From the NCBI RefSeq assembly GCF_011808225.1, contig NZ_SOYS01000003.1, forward strand, positions 1 through 64,000: a stretch of DNA of 64,000 nt. Direction: 5' to 3'. Position numbers and translations under genes: made by a program. A model generated the notes under the pieces. That model had not been told where the DNA came from. It did no database searches and saw nothing but the letters and a program-made list of their open reading frames with translations. Positions 17,648 through 28,736 of the stretch are shown piece after piece. The stretch's first letter is position 1. Every line of letters begins with the position of its first letter. This DNA is from Cedecea colo (GTDB lineage: Bacteria; Pseudomonadota; Gammaproteobacteria; Enterobacterales; Enterobacteriaceae).

Positions 17648-17663
17648 TGTGATATCGATCAAC
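17648..17663 (-). promoter_or_regulatory. Probable FNR and/or CRP site upstream of aspA
   Basis: On the minus strand TTGATCGATATCAC matches the FNR consensus TTGAT-N4-ATCAA at nine of ten positions. The overlapping TGTGA-N6-TCAAC resembles a CRP half-site pair. AspA and DcuA are known to be FNR- and CRP-dependent in E. coli. The match is by eye, and the promoter elements were not resolved. Confidence 0.5.
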
Positions 17664-17804
17664 AGATGGAAACTTCCAGAAAAATAACCTGGTGCTTAGA
17701 TTGATCTTTGGCTATTGCGTCGCCATCTGTTAGCAATGCTTTATTGCTAACCCATTTTTCACAAGCGCCAGAAGGGGCTTGTTGTCCAACTACAGGAGAG
17801 TACG
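17664..17804. other. Rest of the aspA-fxsA divergent intergenic region
   Basis: The whole gap of 17461-17804 separates divergent genes. Apart from the FNR/CRP site, I see a short inverted repeat around 17730-17755 (TTAGCAATGC / TTGCTAA) and the fxsA ribosome binding site CAGGAG. Confidence 0.4.
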
Positions 17805-18302
17805 GTGCGCTGGATACCGTTAATTGCTATTTTTCTCTATGTTTACATCGAGATTTCGTTGTTTATTCAGGTAGCCCATGTGCTGGGCGTCTTCCTGACG
17901 CTGGTGCTGGTCATATTCACCTCGGTTATTGGTATGTCGCTGGTGCGTAACCAGGGCTTTAAAAACTTCATGCTGATGCAGCAGAAGATGGCCGCAGGCG
18001 AAAGCCCCGCAGCCGAAATGATCAAAAGCGTTTCAATCGTGCTGGCCGGTTTCTTACTGTTACTGCCAGGCTTCTTTACTGATTTGCTCGGCCTGCTGCT
18101 GTTGCTGCCGCCGGTACAAAAGCACCTGACCTTAAAACTGATGCCGCATTTGCGCTTTTCGCGTACGCCCGGCGGCGGTTTTAGCGCGGGCAATGACGGT
18201 GGCCAGACCTTCGACGGAGAATATCAGCGTAAGGACGATGGCCCTAAGCAGCTTGAAGACCGCGACGATCGCCGTGATAGCGACAATCGCCCCAATCGTT
18301 AA
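17805..18302 (+). CDS. fxsA: Membrane protein FxsA (suppressor of F exclusion of phage T7)
   Basis: A 165-residue protein with a GTG start behind CAGGAG. Two to three hydrophobic segments (residues about 5-45 and 75-105) precede a soluble, charged C-terminal tail rich in Asp and Arg. It is the E. coli FxsA family, in which overproduction relieves F-plasmid exclusion of T7. The molecular role is unknown. It is followed by the groE heat-shock promoter. Confidence 0.95.
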   Translation: MRWIPLIAIFLYVYIEISLFIQVAHVLGVFLTLVLVIFTSVIGMSLVRNQGFKNFMLMQQKMAAGESPAAEMIKSVSIVLAGFLLLLPGFFTDLLGLLLLLPPVQKHLTLKLMPHLRFSRTPGGGFSAGNDGGQTFDGEYQRKDDGPKQLEDRDDRRDSDNRPNR

Positions 18303-18324
18303 AAATGCGAAATTTTTTTGTTTT

Positions 18325-18357
18325 CCCCCTTGAAGGGGGGAAAGCTCATCCCCATCT
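18325..18357 (+). promoter_or_regulatory. Sigma-32 heat-shock promoter of groSL
   Basis: A -35 CTTGAAG (18329-18335) and a -10 CCCCATCT (18350-18357) are spaced by 14 bp, matching the sigma-32 consensus. The layout is as in the E. coli groE promoter. Confidence 0.9.
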
Positions 18358-18401
18358 CTCTCGTCACCAGCCGATAACCCATTTGGGCCGGCGTTACCTA
18401 A

Positions 18402-18731
<330 letters not shown>

Positions 18732-18767
18732 TCCGCGCGCAAACGCAAACTGAACATACGAATTTAA

Positions 18768-20426
<1,659 letters not shown>

Positions 20427-20450
20427 TTGCCTTAGCACCTTGTGTTAAAG

Positions 20451-20486
20451 AAACCCTCAGGCAGAAATGCCTGAGGGTTTTTTCTT
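20451..20486 (+). terminator. groSL terminator
   Basis: A 13-bp perfect stem (AAACCCTCAGGCA / TGCCTGAGGGTTT) with a GAAA tetraloop is followed by a T-rich tract. It starts about 25 bp after the groL stop. Confidence 0.95.
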
Positions 20487-20567
20487 TTGGGTCGCAGTCT
20501 GGTATAAGGTCTTACCGGGCAATGATGGCCCGCTACATTCAATACGGCATTGATTACGGGGAACAAC

Positions 20568-20921
20568 ATGCGCATAAAAGTTTCAGCAGGAATGGCTGTG
20601 GCAGCGTTGCTGCTGGCGGGATGCAGTACCAGCAATGAACTGAGTACGGCCGGGCAGAGCGTTCGTTTTGTTGAGGATAAGCCGGCCAGCAACTGCCAAC
20701 TGTTAGGCAGCGCTACGGGTGAGCAGAGCAACTGGCTATCCGGGCAGCACGGCGATGAAGGCGGCTCCATGCGCGGTGCGGCAAATGCCCTGCGTAATAA
20801 TGCGGCAGCAATGGGCGGCAACGTGATATATGGCGTCAGCAGCCCGAGCCAGAACCTGCTGTCGAGCTTTGCGCCGACCGCCAGTAAAATGACCGGCCAG
20901 GTTTATAAGTGCCCGAACTGA
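20568..20921 (+). CDS. yjeI: Lipoprotein YjeI (DUF4156 family)
   Basis: A start at ATG 20568 gives 117 residues, the E. coli length, with GGGGAA upstream. A signal peptide ends in lipobox LLAGC (Cys19). The mature domain (SNWLSGQHGDEGGSMRGAAN, AAAMGGNVIYG) is the DUF4156 fold, an RcsF-like family whose function is not established for YjeI. It stands alone between groL and the convergent epmB. Confidence 0.93.
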   Translation: MRIKVSAGMAVAALLLAGCSTSNELSTAGQSVRFVEDKPASNCQLLGSATGEQSNWLSGQHGDEGGSMRGAANALRNNAAAMGGNVIYGVSSPSQNLLSSFAPTASKMTGQVYKCPN

Positions 20922-20965
20922 TTAATTGCTGGTGGATAAGCGCTAGCGCCGTCCACCAGATATTT

Positions 20966-21994
20966 TTATGACTGACGCAGCTGCAAATCCAACGGCGTTT
21001 TGCTCGGCTCGCCGCCAATCTCACGGGCAAGCTTCGGCACCATATAGCCGGAAACCAGCGTCAGCAGCTCGCGCATAATCTTCCTCGCTTCATCGTCGCT
21101 TACCATGAAATGCGCCGCGCCCTGCACTTTATCCAGTACGTGCAGATAATACGGCATCACTCCCGCATCAAAGAGCGCATTGCTTAAATCCGCCAGCGTT
21201 TGGGCATTATCGTTAACGCCGCGCAGCAGCACGCTTTGGTTAAGGAGCGTAACGCCCGCCTGGCGCAAGCTCGCCATCGCCGCCCTGAACTCATCGCCAA
21301 TTTCCTGTGCGTGATTGATATGGTTGACCAGCAACGTTTGCAGGCGCGAGCGTGCTATGCGCCCGACCAGTGCATCGGTGATACGTGCCGGTATAACAAT
21401 TGGCAGGCGGCTGTGAATGCGCAGACGCTTAATATGCGGGATAGCTTCCAGCTCGCTCAGCAGCCACTCCAGCTCATGATCTTTGGCCATCAATGGGTCG
21501 CCGCCGGAGAAAATAATTTCGTCCAGCTCGGGATGTTCACTGATGTAGGCGAGCGCGGCCTGCCAGTTTCGCTTGTTGCCCTGATTATCGGCATACGGGA
21601 AATGGCGGCGGAAGCAGTAGCGGCAGTTCACGGCGCAGCCACCTTTCACCAGCAATAAAGCGCGGTTGCGGTACTTATGCAGCAGCCCCGGCACGACGCT
21701 GTGCTGTTCTTCCAGAGGGTCGGTACTGAAACCCGGCGCTGTTACAAACTCCTGCTTTGCGGTGAGGACCTGACGCAGAAGCGGGTCGTGCGGATTGCCT
21801 TTTTCCATGCGGGCGACAAAGGCGCGTGGCACTCGTAGCGCAAAAAGACGACGTGCATCACGCCCTGCCAGCAAGGCTTCGTCAGCGTTTATATTTAAAA
21901 TATGCAGCAGTTCGTCGGGATCGGTTATAACATCGGCAAGTTGCGTTAACCAATCTTCTCTGCGGGGGGGATTTAGGGTTACAATGTGTGCCAT
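20966..21994 (-). CDS. epmB: EF-P-(R)-beta-lysylation protein EpmB (lysine 2,3-aminomutase)
   Basis: It isomerises L-lysine to (R)-beta-lysine, which EpmA attaches to elongation factor P. The protein has 342 residues. The radical SAM motif [11 protein letters not shown] (Cys-X3-Cys-X2-Cys) lies near residue 120, with a GGDPLM SAM-binding segment after it. It is divergent from efp, the protein modified by its product, with 40 bp between the start codons. Confidence 0.97.
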   Translation of the reverse strand: MAHIVTLNPPRREDWLTQLADVITDPDELLHILNINADEALLAGRDARRLFALRVPRAFVARMEKGNPHDPLLRQVLTAKQEFVTAPGFSTDPLEEQHSVVPGLLHKYRNRALLLVKGGCAVNCRYCFRRHFPYADNQGNKRNWQAALAYISEHPELDEIIFSGGDPLMAKDHELEWLLSELEAIPHIKRLRIHSRLPIVIPARITDALVGRIARSRLQTLLVNHINHAQEIGDEFRAAMASLRQAGVTLLNQSVLLRGVNDNAQTLADLSNALFDAGVMPYYLHVLDKVQGAAHFMVSDDEARKIMRELLTLVSGYMVPKLAREIGGEPSKTPLDLQLRQS

Positions 21995-22034
21995 TTTTTG
22001 GCTAAGCTACCAGTTAACAATTTCAGAGGGCCTT

Positions 22035-22601
22035 ATGGCGACTTATTCTAGCAACGATTTCCGTGCCGGTCTTAAAATCATGTTCGAAGGCGAGCCTTAC
22101 GCAGTCGAATCCAGCGAGTTTGTGAAGCCAGGTAAAGGCCAGGCCTTTGCACGCGTTAAAATGCGTCGCCTGCTGACCGGCACCCGCGTTGAGAAAACCT
22201 TCAAATCTACCGACTCCGCAGAAGGCGCAGACGTTATCGATATGAACCTGACTTACCTGTACAACGACGGTGAGTTCTACCACTTCATGAATAACGAAAC
22301 CTTCGAGCAGCTGGCTGCCGACGAAAAAGCGATTGGCGATAACGCTAAATGGCTGCTCGACCAGGCTGAATGCATCGTGACTCTGTGGAACGGTCGTCCA
22401 ATCCAGGTAACGCCACCGAACTTCGTGGAGCTGGAAATTGTTGAAACCGATCCAGGTCTGAAAGGCGATACCGCAGGCACCGGCGGTAAACCTGCCCGGC
22501 TGTCTACCGGCGCGGTGGTTAAAGTTCCGTTGTTCGTACAGATTGGCGAAGTGATCAAAGTTGATACTCGCTCTGGCGAATACGTTTCTCGCGTTAAGTA
22601 A
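22035..22601 (+). CDS. efp: Elongation factor P
   Basis: It relieves ribosome stalling at polyproline stretches. The start at 22035 gives 188 residues beginning [14 protein letters not shown]; the longer upstream frame runs antisense through epmB and is not real. Lys34 in VKPGKGQA is the residue beta-lysylated by EpmA and EpmB, both encoded in this window. Three beta-barrel domains are full length. Confidence 0.99.
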   Translation: MATYSSNDFRAGLKIMFEGEPYAVESSEFVKPGKGQAFARVKMRRLLTGTRVEKTFKSTDSAEGADVIDMNLTYLYNDGEFYHFMNNETFEQLAADEKAIGDNAKWLLDQAECIVTLWNGRPIQVTPPNFVELEIVETDPGLKGDTAGTGGKPARLSTGAVVKVPLFVQIGEVIKVDTRSGEYVSRVK

Positions 22602-22689
22602 TACGTGAAGATTGGCGGCGTGGGCTTGTTTTCTTATCACGCCGCAGCTTTTGAAGGCAGGGAAGAAGACCGGGAAGAAGGTAAGGAAG

Positions 22690-22824
22690 ATGAATCGACT
22701 GGCTAAGCAGCTCCTCTTTATCGCTTTTCTGGCGATGCTTCTGAACGGATGCAATACGACCCGTGGTTTTGGCGAAGATCTACAGCATCTCGGCGGCGCA
22801 ATCGAGCGCGCAACCCACAAATAA
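22690..22824 (+). CDS. ecnA: Entericidin A, small lipoprotein
   Basis: A 44-residue lipoprotein with lipobox LLNGC (Cys21) and the family core CNTTRGFGEDLQHLG. In E. coli it is the antidote partner to the bacteriolytic entericidin B, though that role is debated. The start follows a GGTAAGGAAG ribosome binding site. It is tandem with ecnB. Confidence 0.92.
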   Translation: MNRLAKQLLFIAFLAMLLNGCNTTRGFGEDLQHLGGAIERATHK

Positions 22825-22926
22825 CCTCCATAACTCCTAAAAAATTCTCCATCTGCGTCAGCTTTCCATTTTTTGGCTATGCTTAAGTAGCTATACACAA
22901 ACACATGGGCAAAAAAGGAAAATTTC

Positions 22927-23073
22927 ATGATTAAGAAAACTATTGCAGCGTTCTTTTCACTCGTCGTGCTCACCTCATTGCTGACGGCCTGTAATACAAC
23001 GCGTGGTGTTGGTGAAGATATTTCAGATGGCGGTAGCGCGATTTCTGGTGCAGCAACAAAAGCACAGAATTAA
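22927..23073 (+). CDS. ecnB: Entericidin B, small bacteriolytic lipoprotein
   Basis: A 48-residue lipoprotein beginning [14 protein letters not shown], with lipobox LLTAC (Cys22) and the conserved core [15 protein letters not shown]. It is a paralogue of ecnA 100 bp upstream. In E. coli it is expressed in stationary phase under sigma-S and is linked to cell lysis. A good GGAAAATTTC leader precedes the start, and a terminator follows. Confidence 0.93.
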   Translation: MIKKTIAAFFSLVVLTSLLTACNTTRGVGEDISDGGSAISGAATKAQN

Positions 23074-23086
23074 TCGTAAATCCACG

Positions 23087-23113
23087 ACGGTACGGTAGTT
23101 GATACCGTACCGT
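23087..23113 (+). terminator. Hairpin ending ecnB transcription
   Basis: A perfect 11-bp stem (ACGGTACGGTA / TACCGTACCGT) with a 5-base loop lies between the convergent ecnB and LuxR-type gene. The following T-tract is weak. Confidence 0.65.
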
Positions 23114-23709
23114 TATTCTGCCGCTTCCAGCGGGTTGGATAAAAATAAAGAGAAGCGGTTATCAACCCCTAATTTCATACGGATATTTCGCTTATAGGTA
23201 TAGACCGTTTTAGGACTGATACCCATTATTTTCGCAATCAATTCGTTACTCGCCGCCTCCGTCCATAATTTTAAGACTCGCTCCTCGCGTAAAGTAAGCA
23301 GTGAGGCCGTATGCTGTTGACGGTATCTGAAAGGCGGGCGCGTATTTAACGTCTGTTCAATAAGGGAATGAAGCTCGGGCAAAGGAAGCGTTTTGCTGAA
23401 AATGTCCTCCGTGCCTTGATTCCGGCAATACGCTTCAATTTGCGGATGATCCCCGCTTTGTATTACCATCAGACGAGTCGATTTACCACAGGCAGAATAA
23501 ATCGCGGAGAGCTGTTGAATATTATGCAACGCGTTTGAAAAGCCAGAAAAATCAGCAATAACCATATTAGGCTGCCACTGTATGATTTTTTCGCGGGCGA
23601 TAAGCAAATTATCGGTATCGGCGATACAAAAAGTATTATTTTTGTTAATTAACTTTCTAAGACCCAGAAGGCTATAGTAACACCGGTCAACCAGTAATAT
23701 TTTATACAT
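23113..23709 (-). CDS. LuxR-type regulator with degenerate receiver domain
   Basis: A 198-residue protein. The N-terminal 120 residues resemble a response-regulator receiver (ILLVDRCYYSLLGL, then NMVIADFSGF), but the usual acidic pair is reduced to VDR, so phosphorylation may not be the signal. The C-terminal LuxR helix-turn-helix (SLLTLREERVLKLWTEAASNELIAKIMGIS, SPKTVYTYKRNIRMKLG) is intact. The layout is that of the RcsA/BglJ/YjjQ group, whose members often act with RcsB. It is transcribed toward ecnB and is not present here in E. coli. Confidence 0.8.
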   Translation of the reverse strand: MYKILLVDRCYYSLLGLRKLINKNNTFCIADTDNLLIAREKIIQWQPNMVIADFSGFSNALHNIQQLSAIYSACGKSTRLMVIQSGDHPQIEAYCRNQGTEDIFSKTLPLPELHSLIEQTLNTRPPFRYRQQHTASLLTLREERVLKLWTEAASNELIAKIMGISPKTVYTYKRNIRMKLGVDNRFSLFLSNPLEAAE

Positions 23710-23953
23710 TTTTAACGTTCGCGAATTTCATTATTACAGCCTTTCCAGGATCCCAGGGAAACGTTTTAATCATATAAATTTTTTAAGCAAAGTGAATTGC
23801 TGAACTGCGCAACAAATCCAGGCTATTTCCAGGCTTAGCTTTTTTAGATGAAAGCGCTGGAAAGCTGGCGTGCCGCCTTCTGCGACGGGAAAATTCTCTT
23901 GCTCTGTTTTGCCTTTTTCTAAGTGATACACTACCTGTCTTTACACCAGCGCT
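23710..23953. other. Intergenic region upstream of the sugE riboswitch
   Basis: AT-rich DNA between divergent genes. It should contain the promoter of the LuxR-type gene (minus) and of sugE (plus). A TTGCTCTGTTTTGCC segment near 23900 followed by AAGTGATACACT is a possible sugE promoter, but the match is weak. Confidence 0.35.
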
Positions 23954-23997
23954 GCGGGACGACCCGTAGCCGCTTCTTTTTCAACGGGGACGGCCCC
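23954..23997 (+). promoter_or_regulatory. Guanidine-II (mini-ykkC) riboswitch before sugE
   Basis: There are two small hairpins. The first has stem CGGG/CCCG closing loop ACGA (23955-23966), and the second has stem GGGG/CCCC closing loop ACGG (23986-23997). They are joined by a short unpaired linker, and the second hairpin ends 15 nt before the start codon, close to the ribosome binding site. Paired ACGR-loop hairpins define the mini-ykkC motif, which binds guanidinium and turns on guanidinium exporters such as SugE/Gdx. Confidence 0.9.
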
Positions 23998-24012
23998 TTT
24001 AATGGAGCTATT

Positions 24013-24330
24013 ATGTCCTGGTTTATTCTTGTTATTGCCGGTCTGCTGGAAGTGGTTTGGGCCGTAGGGCTGAAATACACGCAGGGTTTTAGCCGCCTGT
24101 GGCCGAGCGTGATGACTCTTGTGGCGATGGTGGCCAGCGTGGCGCTGCTGTCCTGGGCGATGAAAACGCTGCCTGGCGGCACCGCTTACGCCGTCTGGAC
24201 GGGGATTGGCGCCGTGGGTGCGGCCACAGCCGGTATTCTGCTATTAGGGGAATCAGCAAGCCCGGCCCGTCTGGCGAGCCTGGCTTTGATTGTTATCGGT
24301 ATTATCGGGCTGAAGCTCAGCACCCATTAG
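24013..24330 (+). CDS. sugE: Guanidinium exporter SugE (Gdx)
   Basis: A 105-residue SMR-family transporter with four membrane helices and the membrane-embedded Glu13 ([12 protein letters not shown]) that couples proton and guanidinium movement. The start at 24013 gives the family length; a longer upstream frame would run through the riboswitch. Expression is expected to rise with guanidinium through the mini-ykkC element. Its stop overlaps that of the convergent blc by 4 bp. Confidence 0.97.
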   Translation: MSWFILVIAGLLEVVWAVGLKYTQGFSRLWPSVMTLVAMVASVALLSWAMKTLPGGTAYAVWTGIGAVGAATAGILLLGESASPARLASLALIVIGIIGLKLSTH

Positions 24331-24857
24331 CCCGCTTGTTTGATCCACAGGAGCTTCTCAACCGGGAAGCCCTGGCGGGTCGCGGTTTCCAGCATTTGCT
24401 GTTTTACTTCATCGGTGATTGTCGGCGTGCGGGAGAGGATCCACAGATAATCACGGTTCGGCCCGCACACCAGCGCGTGTCGATAATCTTTGTCGAGCGC
24501 AATGATGTTATAACCGCCATAGAACGGGCCGAAGAAAGAAACTTTCAGCGCCGCACGGTCCGTCGAACCGGTGAAATAAGCCTTACCGATGCTTTGCTGC
24601 CACATCTTGCGGTCAGGGTTAAATCCGCGATTCACCACCCGTAGGCCGCCATCGTCCATCAGGCTGTAGGTCGCCGTGACCTTTTGCAGGCCGCGTTCAA
24701 ATTTGTGGTCAAAACGGGCAATTTCATACCACTGCCCAAGATAGCGTTTGGTATCGAAATGATTTACCACCGTCACGTTCGGCGGCGGGGCGGGGGAACT
24801 ACAGGCAACAACCAAAAACGCCACCGTTACAGCAGAGACTATCGGCCAGATGCGCAT
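24327..24857 (-). CDS. blc: Outer-membrane lipoprotein Blc (bacterial lipocalin)
   Basis: A 176-residue lipocalin with lipobox VVAC (Cys19). The lipocalin signature [18 protein letters not shown] and the conserved [16 protein letters not shown] segment (here [12 protein letters not shown]) are intact. It binds lysophospholipids at the outer membrane and is usually a sigma-S gene. It ends convergently on sugE. No ampC gene follows upstream, unlike in E. coli. Confidence 0.96.
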   Translation of the reverse strand: MRIWPIVSAVTVAFLVVACSSPAPPPNVTVVNHFDTKRYLGQWYEIARFDHKFERGLQKVTATYSLMDDGGLRVVNRGFNPDRKMWQQSIGKAYFTGSTDRAALKVSFFGPFYGGYNIIALDKDYRHALVCGPNRDYLWILSRTPTITDEVKQQMLETATRQGFPVEKLLWIKQAG

Positions 24858-24902
24858 AGCTTATTCCTTAGCAGCTTTTTGCTAAGTGTAGATTGTGCCG
24901 GG

Positions 24903-24931
24903 AAAAATGCCCGCCGGCGGCAGGCATTTCA
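24903..24931 (-). terminator. Terminator hairpin, distal copy, of the frd operon
   Basis: A near-perfect palindrome (AAATGCC-C-GCCG / CGGC-A-GGCATTT) is followed on the minus strand by five T. It resembles the hairpin at 25068-25098 on the other side of the repeat element. Confidence 0.75.
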
Positions 24932-25070
24932 GGTTGCTGACACAGAAGGAAAAAGCGTGGTTTTTCCTTCTTTGTGGTTATCTGCCGAAAATCAATCAAT
25001 TGATTTTGCTATTAATTTTAGGATGATATCTTTCTGAACTTCTTAAGTTACGAGATTTGTCACCGGTCTC
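24932..25070. repeat. Terminator-nested repeat element, copy 1
   Basis: About 139 bp between frdD and blc. After GACA it forms a hairpin (CAGAAGGAAAAA / TTTTTCCTTCT) with loop GCGTGG. Next comes a palindrome AAAATCAATCAATTGATTTT, then a weaker stretch ending TTTGTCACCGGTCT. The first 80 bp are about nine-tenths identical to copy 2 at 48095. It is flanked on both sides by versions of one terminator hairpin. No coding potential. Confidence 0.75.
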
Positions 25071-25098
25071 AAATGCCTGCCGGTGGCAGACATTTGAG
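25068..25098 (-). terminator. Terminator hairpin, proximal copy, after frdD
   Basis: A stem CTCAAATG / CATTTGAG with an inner CTGCC / GGCAG stem, 13 bp past the frdD stop. It lacks a T-tract of its own. Its core matches the hairpin at 24903-24931. Confidence 0.65.
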
Positions 25099-25111
25099 AT
25101 GACTTGTGCGC

Positions 25112-25471
25112 TTAAAGGGCACAAGCCCCGATAAACGTCACTACGGTCAGTATCGCTGCAAGCCCGTAGAACACCCATTTGCCGGAAGGCACCTGGATCT
25201 TCAGATCGTGCATGGCGTGATGAATGCGGTGCAGACCGCACCACAGCGGCAGCACAATCATCAGGAAGATGAACAGGCGGCCAATCAGGCTGTGCGCGAA
25301 GGCATAAACCCGGTCATAGCCCAGCGCGTCACCGGGAAACAGGCCGAGCGGCAGCATAATGCCCACCAGTAGTACGATAACGGGAGCGATAATCGCTCCC
25401 CACATGCCGCCAGCCCCAAACAGACCCCAGAATACCGGCTCGTCGGAGCGCTTCGGATTGGGATTGATCAT
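25112..25471 (-). CDS. frdD: Fumarate reductase membrane anchor subunit FrdD
   Basis: A 119-residue membrane subunit with three transmembrane helices. With FrdC it anchors FrdAB and passes electrons from menaquinol. The start at 25471 ([16 protein letters not shown]) gives the E. coli length and follows a GGAGG site. It is last in frdABCD. Confidence 0.98.
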   Translation of the reverse strand: MINPNPKRSDEPVFWGLFGAGGMWGAIIAPVIVLLVGIMLPLGLFPGDALGYDRVYAFAHSLIGRLFIFLMIVLPLWCGLHRIHHAMHDLKIQVPSGKWVFYGLAAILTVVTFIGACAL

Positions 25472-25481
25472 AACGTCCTCC

Positions 25482-25877
25482 TTACCAGAACAGAGCAACA
25501 AACAGAATAACGACCGTGACAACCGCGGTTACCGCCCACAGCCCTTTAATCACCGGCGCTGGCCCCATTTTTTCACCCTTGACGATAAAGTTAGCGGCCT
25601 TCGGTGCCAGCTCAAACCAGGTTTTGGTGTGCAGCAGCGCGGCGGCAAGAGTTATCACATTCAGGATCGCCACAATCGGGTTGCGCAGGAAGCCGACAAA
25701 ATTCTCCCAGCTTTCCGGCCCGCCTTTCAGGGCAAACAGCCCAAAGATCAGCAGGATGCTGAACCAGACGGTTGGCACCGAGGTGCCTTCACGCAGCATA
25801 TAAAAACGGTAAAAGCCCAGCTTCTGCCACCAGGTGGGTGCCATTTTCCGGACGTATGGCTTACGTTTCGTGGTCAT
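25482..25877 (-). CDS. frdC: Fumarate reductase membrane anchor subunit FrdC
   Basis: A 131-residue membrane subunit with three transmembrane helices, of the usual length. It forms the quinone site with FrdD. The N-terminal [22 protein letters not shown] segment is typical. It lies 10 bp after the frdB stop. Confidence 0.98.
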   Translation of the reverse strand: MTTKRKPYVRKMAPTWWQKLGFYRFYMLREGTSVPTVWFSILLIFGLFALKGGPESWENFVGFLRNPIVAILNVITLAAALLHTKTWFELAPKAANFIVKGEKMGPAPVIKGLWAVTAVVTVVILFVALFW

Positions 25878-25887
25878 TGTGCACTCC

Positions 25888-26625
25888 TTAGCGTGGTTTC
25901 AGGGTGGCTAGCAAAAAGTCTTTCGAGCTTTCGACTTTGCCCTGCTGGATAGCGGCGGCCGGGTCGACGTGTTTTGGACAGACTTCTGAGCAATAGCCCA
26001 CGAAAGTACAGGTCCAGACGCCGTTCTGGCCGTTTAGCTGCGCCATACGCTGCTTTTTGCCACGATCGCGGCTGTCCAGGTTGTAGCGGTGAGCAAGCGT
26101 AATCGCCGCCGGGCCAATAAACTCAGGATTCAAACCGAACTGCGGGCAGGCCGCGTAGCACAGGCCGCAGTTGATGCAGCCGGAGAACTGGTGGTATTTC
26201 GCCATCTGTGCGGGCGTCTGGAGGTTCGGACCCTGCTCCGGCGTGCGTGGATTGCCGATGATGTACGGCTTAATCGCTTCCAGGCTTTCGATAAAGTGGG
26301 TCATATCGACCACCAGATCGCGCTCGATGGGGAAGTTCGCCAGCGCCTCAACCTTCATGCCCTGGACGTATTCGCGCAGGAAAGTTTTGCAGGCCAGCTT
26401 TGGCACGCGGTTAACCATCATGCCGCAGGAGCCGCAAATCGCCATACGACACGACCAGCGATAGCTCAGATCCGGCGCCAGATTGTCCTTAATGTAACCC
26501 AGCGCATCCAGCAGCGAGGTTTGCTCATCGTAAGGAACTTCATAAATGACGCTGTGCGGTTCGCTGTCCGTTTCCGGGTTGTAGCGCACCACTTCAATCG
26601 CCAGGGTTTTCATTACATCAGCCAT
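25888..26625 (-). CDS. frdB: Fumarate reductase iron-sulfur subunit FrdB
   Basis: It carries electrons from the membrane anchors to FrdA through three iron-sulfur centres. A start at 26625 ([17 protein letters not shown]) behind GGAGG gives 245 residues; the longer frame to 26664 lies within frdA. The [2Fe-2S] ligands are in [13 protein letters not shown], and the two cubane clusters are in [12 protein letters not shown] and CSEVCPKH. It overlaps the frdA stop by 8 bp. Confidence 0.98.
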   Translation of the reverse strand: MADVMKTLAIEVVRYNPETDSEPHSVIYEVPYDEQTSLLDALGYIKDNLAPDLSYRWSCRMAICGSCGMMVNRVPKLACKTFLREYVQGMKVEALANFPIERDLVVDMTHFIESLEAIKPYIIGNPRTPEQGPNLQTPAQMAKYHQFSGCINCGLCYAACPQFGLNPEFIGPAAITLAHRYNLDSRDRGKKQRMAQLNGQNGVWTCTFVGYCSEVCPKHVDPAAAIQQGKVESSKDFLLATLKPR

Positions 26626-28408
26626 TCGTCGCCTCCTTCTTATCGGCCGCTTCTGCTTCCGCACCGTAGACGCGTTTTGCCGGCGGTAGGGTGGTGATTT
26701 TCACTTCGCTGTAGTCCAGACGCGTGTTGCCGTCGGCATCGCGGAAGGCGAGAGTGTGCTTCAGGAAGTTGACGTCGTCGCGTTCGGCGCAGCCTTCGTC
26801 CAGGCGCTGGTGCGCTCCACGAGACTCCTTACGCGCCATGGCCGAGTGCGCCATGCATTCCGCAACGTTCAGTCCGTGGCCCAGCTCGATGGTGTAGAGC
26901 AGGTCGGTGTTAAACACGCTGGAGCTGTCGGTAATACGCACGCGCTTAAAGCGTTCCTGCAGCTCCGCCAGCTTATCGATGGTTTTCTGCATCAGCTCCG
27001 ACGTGCGATAAATGCCGCAGCCTTCTTCCATGGCGAGGCCCATTTCGTCGCGGATTTTCGACCAGTTTTCGTTACCTTCCTGATTCACCAGCTGCTGCAG
27101 GCGGCTTTCTACATCCGCCGCCTGGGCGTGCAGCGCCGCATCGTTCGCAGGCCGTGCACCATTGGCTCGCTGCATGGCCTGTTCGCCCGCCAGGCGACCA
27201 AAGACCACCAGTTCTGCCAGCGAATTGGAGCCTAAACGGTTCGCGCCGTGCAGTCCCACGGAAGAACACTCGCCCACCGCAAACAGCCCTTTGATCCGCG
27301 TTTCGCACCGGACGTCGGTTTCGATACCGCCCATCGTGTAGTGCGCCGTTGGACGTACCGGAATCGGCTCTTTGACCGGATCAACGCCAACGTAAGCTTT
27401 GGCCAGCTCGCAGATAAAAGGCAGCCGTTCGAGGAGTTTTTTCTCGCCGAGATGGCGCAAATCGAGATAAACCACATCGCCGCGTGGCCCAGGAATAGTG
27501 CGGCCAGCACGCCATTCGTGCCAGAAGGCCTGGGAAACTTTGTCGCGCGGCCCCAGTTCCATGTACTTATTCTTCGGTTCGCCCAGCGGGGTTTCTGGCC
27601 CCATGCCGTAATCCTGCAAATAGCGATAGCCATCTTTATTCACCAGAATGCCGCCTTCACCGCGACAGCCTTCCGTCATCAAAATGCCGGAGCCGGGGAG
27701 GCCGGTTGGGTGATACTGAACAAACTCCATATCGCGCAGCGGCACGCCATGGCTTAACGCCATGCCCATACCGTCGCCGGTGACGATGCCGCCGTTGGTG
27801 TTATAGCGATAAACGCGCCCCGCGCCGCCGGTTGCCATCACGACTGCGTTAGCGCGGATTTGCACCAGCGAGCCTTCCATCATGTTCATGGCAACCAGGC
27901 CGCGAGCCTGGCCGTCGTCTACCAAAATATCGAGAACGAAATGCTCATCGAAGCGTTGGATTTGTGGGAACTGTAATGAGGTCTGGAAAAGCGTGTGGAG
28001 CATATGGAAGCCGGTTTTGTCTGCGGCAAACCAGGTTCGCTCGATTTTCATGCCGCCGAAGCGACGCACGTTGACCGAACCATCCGCACGGCGGCTCCAC
28101 GGACAGCCCCACTGTTCAAGCTGCGTCATTTCAGTTGGGCATTGATGCACGAAGTAATCCACCACGTCCTGCTCGCATAGCCAGTCGCCGCCGGCAACCG
28201 TGTCGTGGAAATGGTACGCAAAACTGTCGTGATCCTGCGCGACGGCGGCAGAACCACCTTCTGCGGCTACCGTATGGCTACGCATAGGATAGACTTTGGA
28301 AATCAGAGCGATTTTGGCCTGTGGATTGGCCTGGGCTGCCGCAATGGCCGCTCGTAATCCCGCTCCGCCAGCGCCAATAATGGCAAGATCGGCTTGAAAG
28401 ATTTGCAC
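26618..28408 (-). CDS. frdA: Fumarate reductase flavoprotein subunit FrdA
   Basis: A 596-residue catalytic subunit that reduces fumarate to succinate as terminal step of anaerobic respiration. The dinucleotide-binding [11 protein letters not shown] is at the N-terminus. The covalent FAD histidine lies in [12 protein letters not shown], and the active-site [21 protein letters not shown] segment is intact. It is first in frdABCD. With aspA and dcuA it forms the aspartate-to-succinate route encoded in this window. Confidence 0.98.
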   Translation of the reverse strand: MQIFQADLAIIGAGGAGLRAAIAAAQANPQAKIALISKVYPMRSHTVAAEGGSAAVAQDHDSFAYHFHDTVAGGDWLCEQDVVDYFVHQCPTEMTQLEQWGCPWSRRADGSVNVRRFGGMKIERTWFAADKTGFHMLHTLFQTSLQFPQIQRFDEHFVLDILVDDGQARGLVAMNMMEGSLVQIRANAVVMATGGAGRVYRYNTNGGIVTGDGMGMALSHGVPLRDMEFVQYHPTGLPGSGILMTEGCRGEGGILVNKDGYRYLQDYGMGPETPLGEPKNKYMELGPRDKVSQAFWHEWRAGRTIPGPRGDVVYLDLRHLGEKKLLERLPFICELAKAYVGVDPVKEPIPVRPTAHYTMGGIETDVRCETRIKGLFAVGECSSVGLHGANRLGSNSLAELVVFGRLAGEQAMQRANGARPANDAALHAQAADVESRLQQLVNQEGNENWSKIRDEMGLAMEEGCGIYRTSELMQKTIDKLAELQERFKRVRITDSSSVFNTDLLYTIELGHGLNVAECMAHSAMARKESRGAHQRLDEGCAERDDVNFLKHTLAFRDADGNTRLDYSEVKITTLPPAKRVYGAEAEAADKKEATNG

Positions 28409-28736
28409 GACATTCCTCCAGTTTTTAGTTATTTCGCAATGCTTATTTCACCAAAGGTGGTCCACTGAAACGGTAGGGGCTATTGCGAAAGAATTTTTCC
28501 CTGCTCCTTTGTGGGTAACGGATTATACCCGGAGGGATTTTAAGGAAATTTGATGCGGTCGATTTTTTGCTGCTCTGCGCCGCAATTAATTACCTGGAGT
28601 AATGAGTCACATCACGAAACGATGGCCGTTTATGCGCAAGGTTTTAGCATTCTCTTCCTTTTTGCTGCGCAAAATTTGTCTCCTTTCAGGGATGCGAGTA
28701 GACTTCCTCGCCTTGTTTGACTACGGAGATTAACTC
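28409..28736. promoter_or_regulatory. Divergent frdA-epmA control region
   Basis: A 328-bp gap between divergent genes. On the minus strand, near 28545-28568, the sequence AAATCGACCGCATCAAATTTC resembles the FNR-bound stretch of the E. coli frd promoter in position and sequence, though the half-sites are imperfect. frdA lies about 140 bp downstream of it. No repeat or small RNA is recognised. Confidence 0.4.

Noticed and set aside
22023..22973. 316-codon minus-strand frame over efp and ecnA
   Set aside because: It is a shadow of efp and the entericidin genes; composition is not protein-like.
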